Shown one piece after another: positions 1 through 15,600 of a DNA stretch of 64,000 nucleotides. The DNA comes from Pterobdella sp. o SKG-2022 (taxonomy: Eukaryota; Annelida; Clitellata; Hirudinida; Piscicolidae): NCBI GenBank assembly GCA_964035795.1, contig OZ038320.1:5023896-5087895 (forward strand), written 5' to 3'. Made by a program: the position numbers and the translations under genes. The notes below the pieces were generated by a model. That model saw only the letters and a program-made list of their open reading frames with translations, did not search any database and was not told the DNA's origin. The number at the start of each line of letters is the position of its first letter. The first letter of the stretch is position 1.

Positions 1-553
1 CTCAGACAATTTTGTTAATAAAATTTTAATGAATGTATATTGGATTAAGTTGAATTAATCATACTATCGGCTTTAAAATCTGAACTTGCTTTAGTTTTAC
101 ACTTTCATTGAATACCAAGCTCTTCTTTTTATCTGCAACAAAAAATGTGTTTTGTAACCATTCTATAATAAGAACAATCTTAACAAACATTAATATTATT
201 TATAATTAAAAATTAATACGAGAATAACGACATTCGTAGTGAGAATAGTAACCATAACGAAATATAAGTAACAGTCATTGTGAAACACAAACACTCTAAT
301 CATGAAACCTTTAAGAACTATTAGAAACCCCAAAAACAACAAATACGCGAGCATTTCTCACTACAGAAATTCCGATGATCAAATACATTAATCAAAAATT
401 CCAAAAAAACTATGCAACTAAAAAAAATACTACTCAAAAATAACATATCTATAATACAACACAAAAACTAAGTACAAAATAGAGATTCCTCTCAAACATC
501 TAATAACAAAAACAACATATATGCCACATCATTACCAATTATAACCATTACAG

Positions 554-643
554 GACTATATCCATGTCTTAAGCGTCCCATTGGCTTTGGAGAAAGTACA
601 GAGGTTAGCTTGGACTGGTGTCTATCAGGATATTGTGGAGCCG
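554..643 (+). CDS. cacna2d: alpha-2/delta exon (LAWTGVYQD block)
   Basis: Acceptor ttacag and donor gtgagt bound 30 open codons in phase 0 at both ends. The peptide contains VQRLAWTGVYQDI. This matches the conserved alpha-2/delta segment after the VWA domain, in which a W-x-x-V-Y motif precedes the first Cache region. It is the first exon of the gene that I can see. No further upstream exon is recognisable in positions 1-553. Confidence 0.82.
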
Positions 644-3600
644 GTGAGTTTGCCTTCACATACGGTTATATTGAACTCTGTAAAAATAATATGTATTATT
701 TTTTCCTTTTGAAAAAGATTATCTGGAAAAAAGGCGTTTAAGGGAACGAACAGAAATAATATATTTTAGCATAAGATTCGAAGGTTTTCGTGAGCAGATC
801 TTACGATATGAAACGGTCACTGAAATGTAAAAACTCTTCGCAAAAAGCAAAGTATTTTTTTGAAATGAATACAATATTTTTTAGTTTCCCATACAAATGT
901 GTATTTCTTATCAGTAACCGAAAACGCATTCATGATCTACCTAATGGTTAATTTATTCGATTATCATCATTTTTTATATCAGAAATGAGGCTTTAATGAA
1001 ATTTACAAAAAAATTATCTGAACAAAAAAAATTTTAAACTTGGGTTTTTATCATTTTTTTTCATTGTTTTGGTCCACAGGAAGTGAAATATACTTACAAT
1101 TTTGGCCGAATGAAAGCCGACTTAAATACATACATACAACTGTTTTGAATAACTATATTTTACTTTCATTAAATATTCTATCTGAAAATTCATTTTATTT
1201 ACAGCTGATTAATATTCACGATATGTTTCGTTTAGAGTAATTGCTATAAATAAATTTATCGTTTTCTGTAAATTGAGATTTATATTCAGAACAAGAAAAT
1301 AATCAAAATTAATTTTTTTATTTGCAATAAAAACTACAAATCTCATAAAAAAAATTTTAAATAACAAATATTAATTCAATAAATTTAAATTTATTATTTC
1401 AATATACACAAGAGGTAATATAGAAAGTAACGTGAATGCAGTTTATATGCAGTAAATAACCTTCAAACGATTCTTTAAATTGTTTTTTTTAGCGTTTTTA
1501 ATTCTTTTTTATTAATTTTCCTTTTTTATTTTTCAATTCAAACTTTATATTATATTTTCTTAAATATTTTTTTGATTATATTTAGTATTTCAAAGATTAA
1601 AATTTTGTTTTTTCGATGTGTTTTTGAGCTTATTTGAATTAAATATTTTTAATTCCCCACAATCAAATATATTTATCATGAGATCATTAGCTGAAGACCA
1701 ATAAAAAATTAAAAGTCGCTTTTTAATTTTTCCCTAAGAAGCTTTCATTGCTAAAAAGATTAATTTCTGTAATATTTATTTCGATTTTTTCAATATTAAT
1801 TACAGAAATTTATTTTTTGGTGTGAAATTTAATTAATAAAATTTCATTTTTACTAATCCGCTCAATTTTTTTGATCAGAATTAAGCACTTCAGATTTTAT
1901 GCAAATCCTACACGTACAAAGCTACATTAAGATATGAACCCATGAGACAAAGTTCTGATAAGAAATGTATTTGTTGAGTTGTGAAGCGATCATGCATTGA
2001 TTAAAACTTTAATACTGATTTTGAAGCAAAAAAATATGAGTATAAATAAATACGTATAAAAATAAATGAAGACTTTTGAGAAATATGTGTAAGCACATAT
2101 ATAATACGAATACTAACTTTTCTTCCATGAATTCTCAGTTAGTTTATATTGACGATCAAGCGTTGAAACGACTGAATTATCAATTCTTCTGCCACAATAA
2201 AGCCACAGTTAGCATCTGTTTTACGACGTGTTTCTAATCAAATTGATTTGTAGCACAGCTTTTGAATGAGACCATAAAAGCGACATATAAATTCTTATTT
2301 GCCAATGACATTCCTAGGCAGATAGAAATGATGCTGATTGAGGTAGTTCTGTGGTTCTATGGATAAAAGGAGTTGAAAATAAATAGAATATATGAGTGAG
2401 TAAAAAGCATTTTTCCAATTTGTCATATGTCCAAGTTACATCATGTAAAAACAAATTCATTAAAAACAATGAAATTTTGCTGAATATAGCTCAATAAAAT
2501 TCCTAAAGATTAAATTGTTTTTGTATGAATTGATAAAAACTCATGAAGAGAAACTAAAATTAATTACTTGCAAAGTTGCCATTGTGTCAAATAACCAGAA
2601 AATTTTTATTTCCTTATCTGTTTGAGTGAGAATAATAAACAAAATCAATAGCTGAACAAAATTCTAATTAACAGCTCTTTAAAGTTTTGGTAATAAAACA
2701 TTTTTGTTTGTTTTTTATTTAGAAAATTTACTATACTCGAATTATTTTTCGAAAAGATTGAAAGTTTGTTAATAAATCTGGGAATGAAAAAATACTTTAA
2801 AAAATAAATTGGTGTTTTAAAGCTTAATTTCATGAAATGAAATTTGAATTTGAAATAATTGTAGTTTAGTTTGTCTCGAATAAAGACAATATGAAAAAAA
2901 TACTTTGTAATTCTAAACAAAACTAATGAATTGATTTTAATAATATCTGAAACAGAATAAAAGAAAGCAAGAACTATGAAAAAATGAACAATTGACATCA
3001 ATAAAGATAATAACAACAAAAATAAATCATCAATAACAACAATTACATAAATAATAAAAAACACAAACAAAAAAATAACTTAAACATCAACAAAAAAATA
3101 ATAAAAACAATAAAAACAACAAAAAAAAGCATTCCCAACAAGAATGAGTGTATTATACCGCTTTACAGGGTAAATTGCAACGACCCAATGTGGGGCCGTT
3201 AAGAATAATCTTGAGATCGTTTCAATGGGAGAAATTTTGAAAAATCAGAATAACCTTAAACTAAAATATGTTCTGGAACATTTGATTTAGTCCCTGAACT
3301 TTGATTCTAATTCTGAAACGTAAGTGATTTACATCACATTTTTCAATCTTAAAAAATTCTTACAAATTTTTTTTTAAATTTAGTTTTTTTTTTGTTTTTA
3401 TCGCCGAGTTTCAGTGATCATTTTTTGAGAAATTTAGTAATTTCGAAAAAAGCTTTTAAAAGATTATTTTGTTATCGTGAAATGAATGATAATACAAGAT
3501 ATTTTTATCCTGTCTCAAAACCTCCATATATCTACAACCAAAAAGTATTTGTTATATTATAGTATAATTTCCAAAATATTTTTTTATCTCCAAAATGTTA

Positions 3601-6600
3601 AACTTTTGAATAGAGATTCAAAGACCGTACTTATTGATGAGATCAACCTTATCAAGAAATATTGATATTCCATTATAAGTTGTTTGAACTGTGAAATCAT
3701 GCTTGAAAACATATACTTTATAAACATATGTTTTTAAATATTTATCTGAAAATTCATTCATATGGTTTCTCAAAAAGATTTTCATGTTTTTGAATGCCCA
3801 TGGAAATTTTATTCATTAAAATAAAAATTATCACATGAAGATTTTTTTAAAAAATAAATTTGCTATGAAAATGTAGAAAAAAATTTATGACTGAAGCGAC
3901 AGTTGCAAGTAGAATCTACAAGTTGATGAATTCAAACAATAACTTCATGATGAAAAATCTCATCTAAATATTATAAATATATTATAGGAGAAGACGTGAT
4001 ATACACATTGATTAATACATATTTTTTAATTGTGACAATTTTTATACCTTTTTAATAAAATAATCGCTTCAAATAGCTACTGTACACTGTCCATAACGCG
4101 TGAAAAGCTTTTACCACTAACATTAAATTACGGTGAGTTTCTGGTGAGTTGTAGTAAAAGATACGAAGCTTTTCCTTCTATTTATTTTCCTACTTGTTTT
4201 ATTAGGCTGAAGTTAGAGTAATTTTGTTAAAATACGAAATATTATTATAAATGAAAATGGATATATTTATAAAATAAAAAATACAAGCCAGGGCTTAATT
4301 ATCTGAATTGGTTACCCGCTGTTTTCACAGTTTGTTTAGGATCTAGCTATTGGAATTGTATTTTTGTTATTTTTTCTTATATTTTACATATTTTTGTATT
4401 CCGACAATGATCAAACACGTTTTACAGGGCTTTGGTCTTGTGCTGACCCTCTCCAAGCCAGTCTACAACCTCAACGTTCATTCCGTTTGTTTCATGATTT
4501 TTATTTTTAATGTTTTTTCTTTTTTAAATGTTCATTCTTATTATCATTATTTTATATGATGATGTCTGATGATGAGGTTTAACTTATAAAGATAGAAATT
4601 TTATTTTTTTGGAAATTAATGCATATTAAATGTATATTAAAGCTTTCAATTTAACGTGAAAAAGCAAAAAAAAAAATAATTTCATAACTATTATTTTTTC
4701 TATATTATTCATTTTTTTTACTTTTTCTGTTTTTGATTTTTTCATTTTCTCACTTCATTTTTCGGTTCATTTTCTCTGTTTCCTTTTAACCCTCCTATAC
4801 CTCAAACCACTCGAAGGACGATGAGAGAAAGCTACTGGGAGTTGTGGGAACAGATGTGCCCCTGGACAGTGTGTTCTCCATCTTGAAAAATCAAAAGGTT
4901 GAAATCCAGTTTATTTTTTATTCATTCAAGTTTTATAATTTCTCATGAGGATAGAAGTATCACTAAAATGTTACTTCTTAAAGACCAACTCCAATCGTTT
5001 TTCGCTTTTTTTTACTTGGTTACAAAAATGTTAATTTTTTTTCAGTTTTTCTCAATGCATATTGAAAATATACTAATTACGTTTCAAGTCTAAAAAACTG
5101 AATATATTTTTGTTTTGAAAATTAGAATTAGCAGAAAAGCAGCCATAAATTAATTAGAAAGGCTTCGAGCCTTCTAAATGAAGGTCTTAAATAAGTCAAA
5201 CAGACCAGTTTACATAGTATTAAATCAAAGTGAAAAGGGGATCAAAGCGTCGTGTAAAAGCCATTGTGGTTTCTTTTTTGTACACAAAACCAATAAAAAA
5301 TTCACTTAAAGTGGAGGAAGTTTTTGTAGATGAATGCTTCATGAATTCACACCTCACTTCAAAATACGCTCTCTAATGGAGGAACAATGTAGGAAGGAAA
5401 AAATACAAAACTTTGAAAGTTTGGTCAATAACATAAGCAATATTGTTATGACAAAAACGTCAGGCTCAATACAACTATTCAAAGCTGTTTTTTGAAACCA
5501 TTCCATAAGGTATTTTTAAGCAAATAGGCACGTTCGAGAACTTGTCAATGTTTTTGTCTTAAACAAATGGGCCTCGACTTTTTTGTAAGATAATTCATAC
5601 ATTTATTAAATAATATACTGCTTATATATGTATTTTTTGAAAATATAATGCAAATGAACAGAATAAAATTTGACATTTGCCGCCGAGGTATTTTCAAAAC
5701 TGAAAAATTTTATATACATGGGACAAGTTGGTTTTTTTTCAAACTTTTTTAAAAACTGTTACAGTTTTTTTTATCTTTAATTTTATTTATCGATTTATGG
5801 TGAACTCAATTAAAATTAAAATCAATAAACTCACCAAAAAATTCTCACAAAATATGAACACTATAACAAATATAGTAAATACATTAAAAGATTTGAGAAT
5901 TTTTTTAGACTCCAATGCAATCGTGAGATCATTATCATTATTATATCTTTGTTATTGATATTAGCTCAACAATTTCAAGAAAACTCGATTGTGTTTTGCG
6001 AACATTTGTTTCATATTTGCTTTTATCTTTTGATGGTAATTTGACTTCAATTATTAAAATTGCTTTAAAATTAAAAATTTTTTTTTTGTTCTATGTATTT
6101 TTTATGTAGAATTTATTTCATAATTTTTTTCAATCATCACCCAACATATGTACCCATAAACATCTCTTACGAAGGTGACGGTTAACAACTATTGGTTTTC
6201 AATCAGTAAGAACGGCTACACACTCTTCCATCCTAACCTTCCTCGTGATGTGAGTTTGGATATTACTTTATGGTTCATAAGACATTTTCATTTTTATCAT
6301 GATTATGTTTATAATTTTTTGTTTTTTATTCTATAATTATTATGATTGTTTTATCTTTTTTGATTAATGTTTTGTTTTGGTTATTGTTTTAACCATGTTT
6401 GTTTAGTTTTCTGTATGTTAAAAGTTCGACATATAGCGTTAAAACTAGCAATAAAATCACAAAAGCTTCTTAAGAATCAAAACCAGAACCTAGTGTTCTC
6501 ACCACAGATTTTTGGTTTGTACGTTATTATTATCATTGTAAACATCACTTGTTTATAATGACGCCTTCGACTCAATTTATTTCGAGTATAAATTATTATT

Positions 6601-9600
6601 TTAAAAATAAAAAAAACCGCTTGTATAGAGATGAGGTGCTTCGTGTTGAATAATTTATTTCAAGTTCGAGAAACAGTATAAAGAATTCTTTATGAGTTGA
6701 AGTGTTCTTTTTCTAAATGAGTCCGAAAAACTTTATGGATGAAATTTATTCATAAACAAAACAAGATATACAAAATTTTAAAGTAATTTATATGTATAAA
6801 AATAGTTCATAATAATGAATTTTATTTCACAAATGATGAATTCTACCACACTAATAGTAAATTCCGCCAAACGAATGTTAAGCTGTCAAAGAGACCTTGC
6901 CATAAGTTACTCCAACAAACACGTACTGAATGAGACGTTTTACGATGTCATATAAATGTATTTACGTTTTTGAAAAAAATTAAAGTGAGAAACATTCTTA
7001 TTATATAAAGTTTCTTAAAAGTTTTGCTTGTAAACGTGATGGCAGAAATAGTTGTGAACATATTGAAGCCATGGGCCATGACATGGTTTGAGGAGATATG
7101 AAGTTATACGTGTGAACAAATGAATTGTGATTTCATAAACCATGAATCAAAGTTTGAAAAGTGAGCCACGGTTATCGGAACTTATAGTTATTTTTTTAGA
7201 ATTTATTTATTTTAAAAACTCCAAACTTTTATTCATAATATAAAAAATCATCAAACATAAGACTTGTGATGTCTCTGGAAGAACATGAATAAATCTTCAG
7301 AAATTTTCCGATTTTCTTATATATCCCCCTGATCTCAACATTAATATGTGAAAAAAGTTGAGAAAAACATATTGCCATTGGTAATAATTTATCACTAGTA
7401 GCACTTCTTGCCGTTTTCAAGGATTATGATGGGGTTTGAAGGCTCGTAAATTATAGTGGAGAAAAAAGCATATTTGTCTCCCAAGACAAATGCATCTCGA
7501 GCTCTGTGGTTTCCAGAGAAAAGATAGAAAATAATATTTTCATTATTAAACTATATTTTTCATAAAGTATTTTTATTAAGATGAATCCAACGTTATTTTA
7601 TCTTATAAGAAAACCAAAAATTTAGTTTCTCATAATGGAAAATATCTCATTTAATAACATATCAAGTCTAACATTCATATCTTCCAACCAAACCAACATA
7701 ATTTGTAATCCGTGACAATAACGACACTCTTGGAGTTTCTAATAGAACCATAATAGAATTAAACATGCTATAACTACTACAACTGCCCTCCTCCCTTCCC
7801 TAACAGAACCTGGGCTCCATCTATTCCATTGACCTCATGTATATGGAAGTGTTTGACGTCGAGAACCAGGTGGTGACAAAAATTATTATTATTTATTGCT
7901 ATTTCACTTTATTCATTATTACAATTCACCATTTTTTAATTGGTTTTCTAATGAGTCTCAAACCAGGAAACTAGTGTTTTTATTATTTAAAAGTATTTGA
8001 AAGATTAATATACTAAGCTTGTTGCAAACAAACAAAAATAATGGCTGAATGAAGCTAAGTTGTGATTTTTTGGAATTTCGAATGACAATTTCTTTTAATT
8101 ATTAATATCATTTTTTTAGAGACTTTCAGGCAATATTCAACAATTTTTAACGTCGACTTATGAGAGAAATCGAGTACATTTATTGAGCAAAAATAGCTAA
8201 AATTTTCGCTGATTATAGCCTTACGATAATACGTTACCTTACTTACTGAAAATCCCAGCTATTTTAAATATTTATTTAAGTACTAAAATTTTCTCATAAA
8301 TCAACGTTAAACATTGTTGATTATCATATACAATTATCAAAACATTCTTCGTGATTGCTGGACCATTTGTTCAGTATTATTATTCATTCTGATGCTATTT
8401 CTTCATGCAATCATACTTCTAGTTTCAAATTGAATTTTTTAATCCAGAAAGATGTTTTTAGATACATTAGTTTTTGAAAGTGAGAGTTCTCTTTGATTTA
8501 TGTTTTTAATAGCATTTTTTATCCAATACATTTTTTTAATTCAAATGATATATTTTTAACTTGCTAATGTTCCATGGTAAAGCGTACTTACCGAAAACTA
8601 CAGTCTAATTTTTAACAAATGTATTAATTCTTCATGATGTTTTATAGATAATTTTTGCTTTTATAAAAGTGAAGAAGGTATCAAATTTGATGAAAAACTT
8701 TTTCGGGTGACTTTAGCACAGTGTTTCTTAAAAAATCATTTTGCTACGAAGACATCAATATAGCAATGAAACCTTCAGAATGAAACAACTATTTAAAAGC
8801 AATAAAACTCAAACATGGAAACATTGAAGTATAATGAAATGTGGTAAAAACTTTGAAAAGCTTTTCAATTACCTTCAAAGTAATGAAAAACTTGAACGGG
8901 CTTTTTGAATGATAAAAGCTAGATTTAATCTTCATCAAATGATGAAAGAAATGCTTTTCAAATATTAAGAAAACTAAATTATTTTGAAATGATAAAAAAA
9001 TGAATAATGATGAGAAAAAATGCATTTCACTAAAATAGAAATATAATTACTATTAGAATAATGATAAAAGCATAAGTTATTATCTAACTAATAAAAAAAC
9101 ATTACCTTCAAAATGATAGAACTAAAAAGTTGATCAAATAATAAAAAATACCAATTACTGTTGAAATAATATTTTAAAAAGTAATTATCGCCAAAATGCT
9201 AGAAAAAAGTATTCAATTATGCATTGACATAGCTTTAAAAGCCATCTAAAGGCATAAAACAAATCTATATTATTTTATTTCCCATTCATTTCAACAAATA
9301 TACATTGAATATTTTATTTGATCACATTTATTTGTTTTTGCGTGTAATATTGTGTTTTAGCTTATAATATTCTGTATTTTATCATAATTATTAAATTACT
9401 CTTATTGGATTCATCTTTTGCTTATGTCCCAGTAACTGCTGTTGACAGCAGTCAGCCTAGATTATTGGTACTAGTGTATAGTTATATATATCAAGTCATT
9501 TCGACTAAGAAATTTTTTTTAGTTTTTAACTTGAGTCCCATGATTTTGTGGACCAAAAATGACGTGTAAGATAACTTTTTCTGACATTAAAGTAAAGAAT

Positions 9601-12600
9601 TTATTAGAAAAGATAAAAATTATATATTTAAAAAATTTTGAATTGAAAAAACGCTTTAATACTCATGAGAAAGCAATAAAATTACTGGAACTTCAAAAAC
9701 ATTCAATACAAATACAAAAATGAGTGTCTGTAATTAAAATACAAATAAAAAATTTGATGGCACTAAACATAGTTCTCAGCAGACAAACTTGGGACAAAGG
9801 TATTTGGGACATTGGAACCATCAAGCCTGTAAGTAAGATGGTTTAGAGTAGATGGTCGTGTGTTTCTTCATCTTGAGTTTCTTTTCTATACAAGAGGCTC
9901 ATCTTACTCATTTTTTCAACTAAAAACTATGAACCTTTGAAGTACATGTTAAAATAAAATAAAAAATAAAGAAAATATACATACAGAAAAATAGATAAAT
10001 AAATTAAATAACAAATACGTAAATAAATTGAAAAATAAATGACTGGTAGATAATGATAATTACTGCAAACCTAATTTTAGAATTCACAAAGCTTCGCTTT
10101 AAGCAGTACATTTTCACATATTAAACCGAATCAAATAGATTAGAAGTAATTATTTGATTAGTTTAAAAAATGTTATCGCATGTTCACGATTGGATGAGGT
10201 TCAGTGGACAATATCTCTTAGTTTTTTATCATTACCTGCAATGCTTTGCTAAGCAATAACTTCAAATATTATCTCATGTTTAATGTATAGGCTTTGACTT
10301 GAAATGTTTTCTTTGGAATATGTTTTATTATGATTCAAAAACTTTTGGTTTTGGAAATAAAGTCGAAGAGTATAAGTTATATCTCTTATTTTAATGAAAC
10401 AGTTTTCAAGTACTTTATAGATGAATTCATGTGAGGTAAATTGATGTTATTTTAGCAAACCAACCAACCTCATGTTATATACATTCCGTGCCTTATCATT
10501 TACATATTGGTTAATAATCCAAGTTTTTATCTGTTCAACTGCGGATTTTAAACATTAGCGATATCTTTTATGTAAATTTTATTTTCTCAGCTTTCTCCAT
10601 TTGAATCAAAAATTTTTATATCTATCATGTACAATGATTAGTTTGAAACAAAATATATTAAAATGGAAATAAGCTTTTACATGTTTTAGTACAAAAATGA
10701 TTCAAATTATCGTTCATATATTTTTTCAGAGAGAGCATGTATCGATGTTTTGTTAATTGTTTTTAAAAATATTTTCAAAAAAAAGGCAATATTTTGATAT
10801 TTTTTTATTCGACTAAAATTTTTGACAAATTCAATTTTTTCATAATTCCTTAGACTAATGAATTGAGACAAAGTTGAATTTTTCGAAAATTTTAGTTGAA
10901 TAAAAAAATATCAAAATATTGCCTCTGTCTTGAAGTTGTGGTTTGTATGAATCTTTTATATCATCTCATCGTTCTCTCCTCTTCCTTCTTCGCAGACACT
11001 TTCGATAACTTCCACGGTGTTAGTCACCATATGTAATGAAGCGTTTTATGAATAAATACAAATTAAGTTGAATTTGATGGTATTTTCCCTTTAACATTTA
11101 ATTGGTCTTGTTATTATTTTTATTTAAATTTATCTACATCACATTATTCTGTATTCTTTAACCAGCGTTTCATAAGCCGAGGTGCAACTTTTTACTATGG
11201 TTTGTCTTATACCCATAAAATTTTTTTATATTATGGAACTTTTGTGGCCCGACTTGTGGCTGTCTGGATCGACGTCATTCTTGTAGGTTGTCTTAAAAAT
11301 AACATGATGTTATAGAGTTTTTCATTGTTGGTTTTTTCGCATTAAGCTAATTAAACTTCGTCTTATCAATATTTACATTCATTTCAGATGATAATTTATG
11401 GCAAAATAAAACTATTAGAAAATTCTAAAAATTTTTCGATAAAAGTGACATTTTTCACTATAATTCATTAAAACCTTAATCTGTTGGTTCCATTTCGTGC
11501 CATGTGTTTAAAAAATTAAGATGAAGATAGCTATTGTAACAGTAAGGACAACAAACACGAAGTTGATAATGTAAGCTAGCCTTACGAAAAGCTTCGTGTC
11601 ATTTAATAAATACTTTGTGCTTGTTGTCCTTAATTTCAGGTTCAGTCTATTGTACTTCAGCTATTGTAACATTCAACGTTATTTAGCCATGTGCCTAGTG
11701 ATTTTCATTGTATTATATCAAATAATATGCTTTTATCGATTTAAACTAAGTACTATATACTGGTTCCAAATAATATGAATCTTTTGGTATTCATGGTATT
11801 CTACGTATATTCCAATACATTCTAAAAACTCATATAAAATACTATGCATGCTTCAAGGCCAATTATACATCTTAATACCAAACAAACTCTCATCAGCTTG
11901 GGAGTGATATAAGAGAAGAGAAGAAGATCATAAAGTTACCATCTCTGAATATTCTCAGTGATAAGGTTGTTGTTCCATTGGATTGTAGCATGGCTTTCAG
12001 TTAATAATTATGATTAGTTTTTCATATTTTTTATTGATTTACAATTGTAATTTTTTCACTACGTACTATTTAGAATATTCCCATAGTAATGAAACGTCGA
12101 TATAGCCAAAGTTACTTTTTTAAACAAATCTCTTTCAAACTGAAATAAATTTTGTGAAATATTTGTAAAAAAAAGCTTCAATTCTCAATAAACTACATTA
12201 GTGCTAAAATTCTTTTTTTTCGTCTTGTCCTCATTGAAATATTATCAAGACACAACACATGTGCAGAGAGCAATTGTGTGTGATAACGCATACCACTTTG
12301 CCAACATTGAAAACACTCCCTTTGTGTTAGTGATTGTAATATTTTTGAAGTTTTATAACAATTTTATTGGAACTTGAGTGCAATAATAGTTTTGAATCAT
12401 ATCATGGATTATGCTCTTCAACAGGCTTTAATTAAAACACAAGGCTTTAAGGATTATAAACTGCATTAAAGTTCAGAGTTGGAAGTACCATTATATAAAT
12501 GAAACAAGATAGATTTTTGAATATTTTATTTGATTTAAAATTTTTTTGTAAAACAATTAAAAATTTTCAAGTAATTTATGCTGTAATATTGACATGTGAA

Positions 12601-15600
12601 AAGCTTTTCAATTTGAACATAAGATTGTGAAATTTCATTCTTTTTCATTCATCGTATAGATTCAGCTAATAAAAAAATTGATTTAATAATTTTTTTTTTA
12701 TCAGAAATAACTTGATTTCACACTTCCATTCACTAGCCTAGGCTTGGCGATGCCAGTAGATTATGCGCAACATGAGATAGATATTGATGACGATGTTCTG
12801 TCAAAATTTGGTGAGTCATTACGGAGTTTTATTTGCTCACATTTATTTAAATAAAGAAAATAAAAAATTAAAAAAAAAACTGACTGTTATAGAAGCGATA
12901 AAAATAATAGTAAAGAAAATCACTAAATTGGCTAAATGTTATTCATTTAACACCAAAGTAGGAAACGTCTATTAGCGGGAATTAAAACCGGTAACTGCAA
13001 GGTAGATAGAGTCTTTGAATACCGTAAATTTAAATTTCACTAAAAATAAAATAAATTCAAAATAATGAGTTTTAAAAATGGAACAAAGGTGATTTTTGAA
13101 AAATAATTTTTTTTATGAAAAAATCTTCAATTTATGAGAGATCTATTGTCACTCCCGAAACCAAATTATACCTATATTGTAAGATGTTTACAATGAATAA
13201 TATCATACAGCTATGTACACTTAATCATTTATAATGATGGACTTTCATCAAATATTCAATCGCTGCTCTCTAATCATTAAGTGGTATCAGAATATCAATA
13301 ATGAAGTGGTATATTATTTACAATCAACTTCACCCCATAAAAATTTGGAAATACAATACAATACAACTACGAATAAGTTTAAAATGGCGTTAATTTCAGG
13401 AGTTTTTATGCCACATAATAATTATACAATAAAAAAAAATGAATGGAATGAAAACAATAATAAAAAAAATAAAAAATAATAATTAAAAAAATTATAAGAC
13501 TTGAATGAACTATTCCATAAAGATAACCGATACAAAACACACATTCAAAATATTTCTATTAATTTTATTTAGCAATATCATACGAAAAAAACGAAAAATA
13601 TAATCTTTAAACCTCTCATCAACAAAGCATTTTGATATCCCTCATAACTATTTATAAAATTTCTATATATAAAAGCTGACAAATGCTCAAGCCAGTTTAA
13701 TCACCGTAGCCACTCACATAACACCTCATAGCACACTTCAATAATTCATCATTCATCCTTCTTTTACAGACATTCTCGACTTCCAAGCAAGCGATTACGT
13801 GATGGCTAAGTGGTGAGAGTGTTTGAGATAATTTAGTTTTATTTTGTTTTTATTAAAATGCAATTAATTTCTTGTAGAGATACAATTTTTGTTCTTATCT
13901 AAAAAATTTTTAAATGAGGTTTATATTGAAGGTTTCATTTTAAATGATTCAAATTTTTCAAATTTTACCAAAGATACTAATGTTAACTAACCCATTAACG
14001 TTTTCTAAAGGTTCACTAAATTTAAACGCACAAATCTTATATGAATAATTAACTTATTTATTTTTGTTTTATTTTTCATTATGAAATTTCTTGTATTAAA
14101 AAACAATATTCAATAAGAACTCATCAAATATCACAGGAAGTATTGCGACATCAAGCCAGATGACACGCCTCACCACATTCAACTGTTGAAATGGTTGCAA
14201 CAGAATCACCGCAACAAAAAACTCATTAAAAAACAATGTGAAGTTTTTAATAATGCTGTTTAATGTTATTAGAATGATTGTAGTTTGCTTTTGGGTTTTG
14301 TGCTAGGTATAAGACAATGTTTGAAGTTTATGAGCAAGAAGTTTTTAATGATACCGGGATGGTTGTTATAGTCAATTTTTTATTTTTTTTTTTTTAAATT
14401 CCATTCTATTGTAAATAAAGAAAATATTCAAAAATAGTGGGCTTGAAGTGAAAAAAATTTTCGAAAATATACAGCAAACAGTATAAAAAATAGTTGCTAT
14501 AGTTCTTATAATATTATAAAAAAGCCTGGATTATTTTAACAAAAAATTTTTTGACTCGAAGCATGTTCAAATAGAAGTTTGTGCAATTATGTTGAGAAAT
14601 CGACTCTAAAAATTAGTAACAGAAACAAATAATCTGAAACATGTCTTCGTTAGCGCTATGAGCTTTTACACTGAAGGCATATTTCAAGTTTTTTTACAGT
14701 TTTGTTCATCGTTGTTTTATCTTTTATCTTTATTTATATTATTTAAATATATTTACTGAAGCTTATTTGTAAAACGTGTTTTTCAACCACAATTTATACC
14801 ATCAAAAATCGACTATGTAGCCAGAGACATTTAAAATTTGACGCAACATATAATATTTAATTGACTGACTCAAGTTATTATTTTCCAACCAAACTAAAGT
14901 GAATACTTCTGTCAAACTTGGTATACTTAGCTTAATGGAAACTTCGCTGACGGAAATTCGCGAGTTTTGGTGAATTATTTAATAGCAAATACAGCAAGGT
15001 GAAAACGCTTCAAGTTTTTCACCGTTAATTTCTTATTATATCATTATAAAATTTAGCATTTTTTCAAAAGAATTTTCAAAAATTTGCATGTAAAATTGCA
15101 GATGTTTACTTATTCAAATTTCAAATACATTTTTCAAGAGTTTATAAATATTTTTCATGAGTTTTTGAACACTTCCACTATTGGCACCTATACTATCACT
15201 GTTATCACAACCACCTCTACTATCACAACCACCATCCTCATTGTCAGGTAACTTTTCTCTCTTAAAAAACCTCTTGTATGACGCTCAAAGCACCAGAAGT
15301 GTGGGAGAGTTGTGGAAGAAGGAACTCTTCAATTTTAATAAGTTCCTTCATTCGTTTTTGTATTAGTTTTTCTACTTTTTTTTCTTTTTAATTTAAAATA
15401 AAAAATAAAAATTCACCCAACCTTAACTCCATTGGCCAACCCCAACATACCTACTCCATTTTAACTCATCCAACCGCGACTCCTTCACCCAAACCAAGCA
15501 CATCTACACAATACACCTTTTAAGCTTGCACCCACCGACTCAAACCACTTCTAGTTCATATGCCGACTTCATCTTCATGGCGACAAATGGAGGTTTGACC

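Noticed and set aside
2645..3070. 141-codon minus-strand open frame
   Set aside because: Composed almost entirely of Phe/Ile/Leu/Lys codons from A/T runs inside an alpha-2/delta intron.
4561..4580. CTGATGATGAGG, reminiscent of a hammerhead ribozyme core
   Set aside because: The matching stems and the GAAA half of the core are absent.
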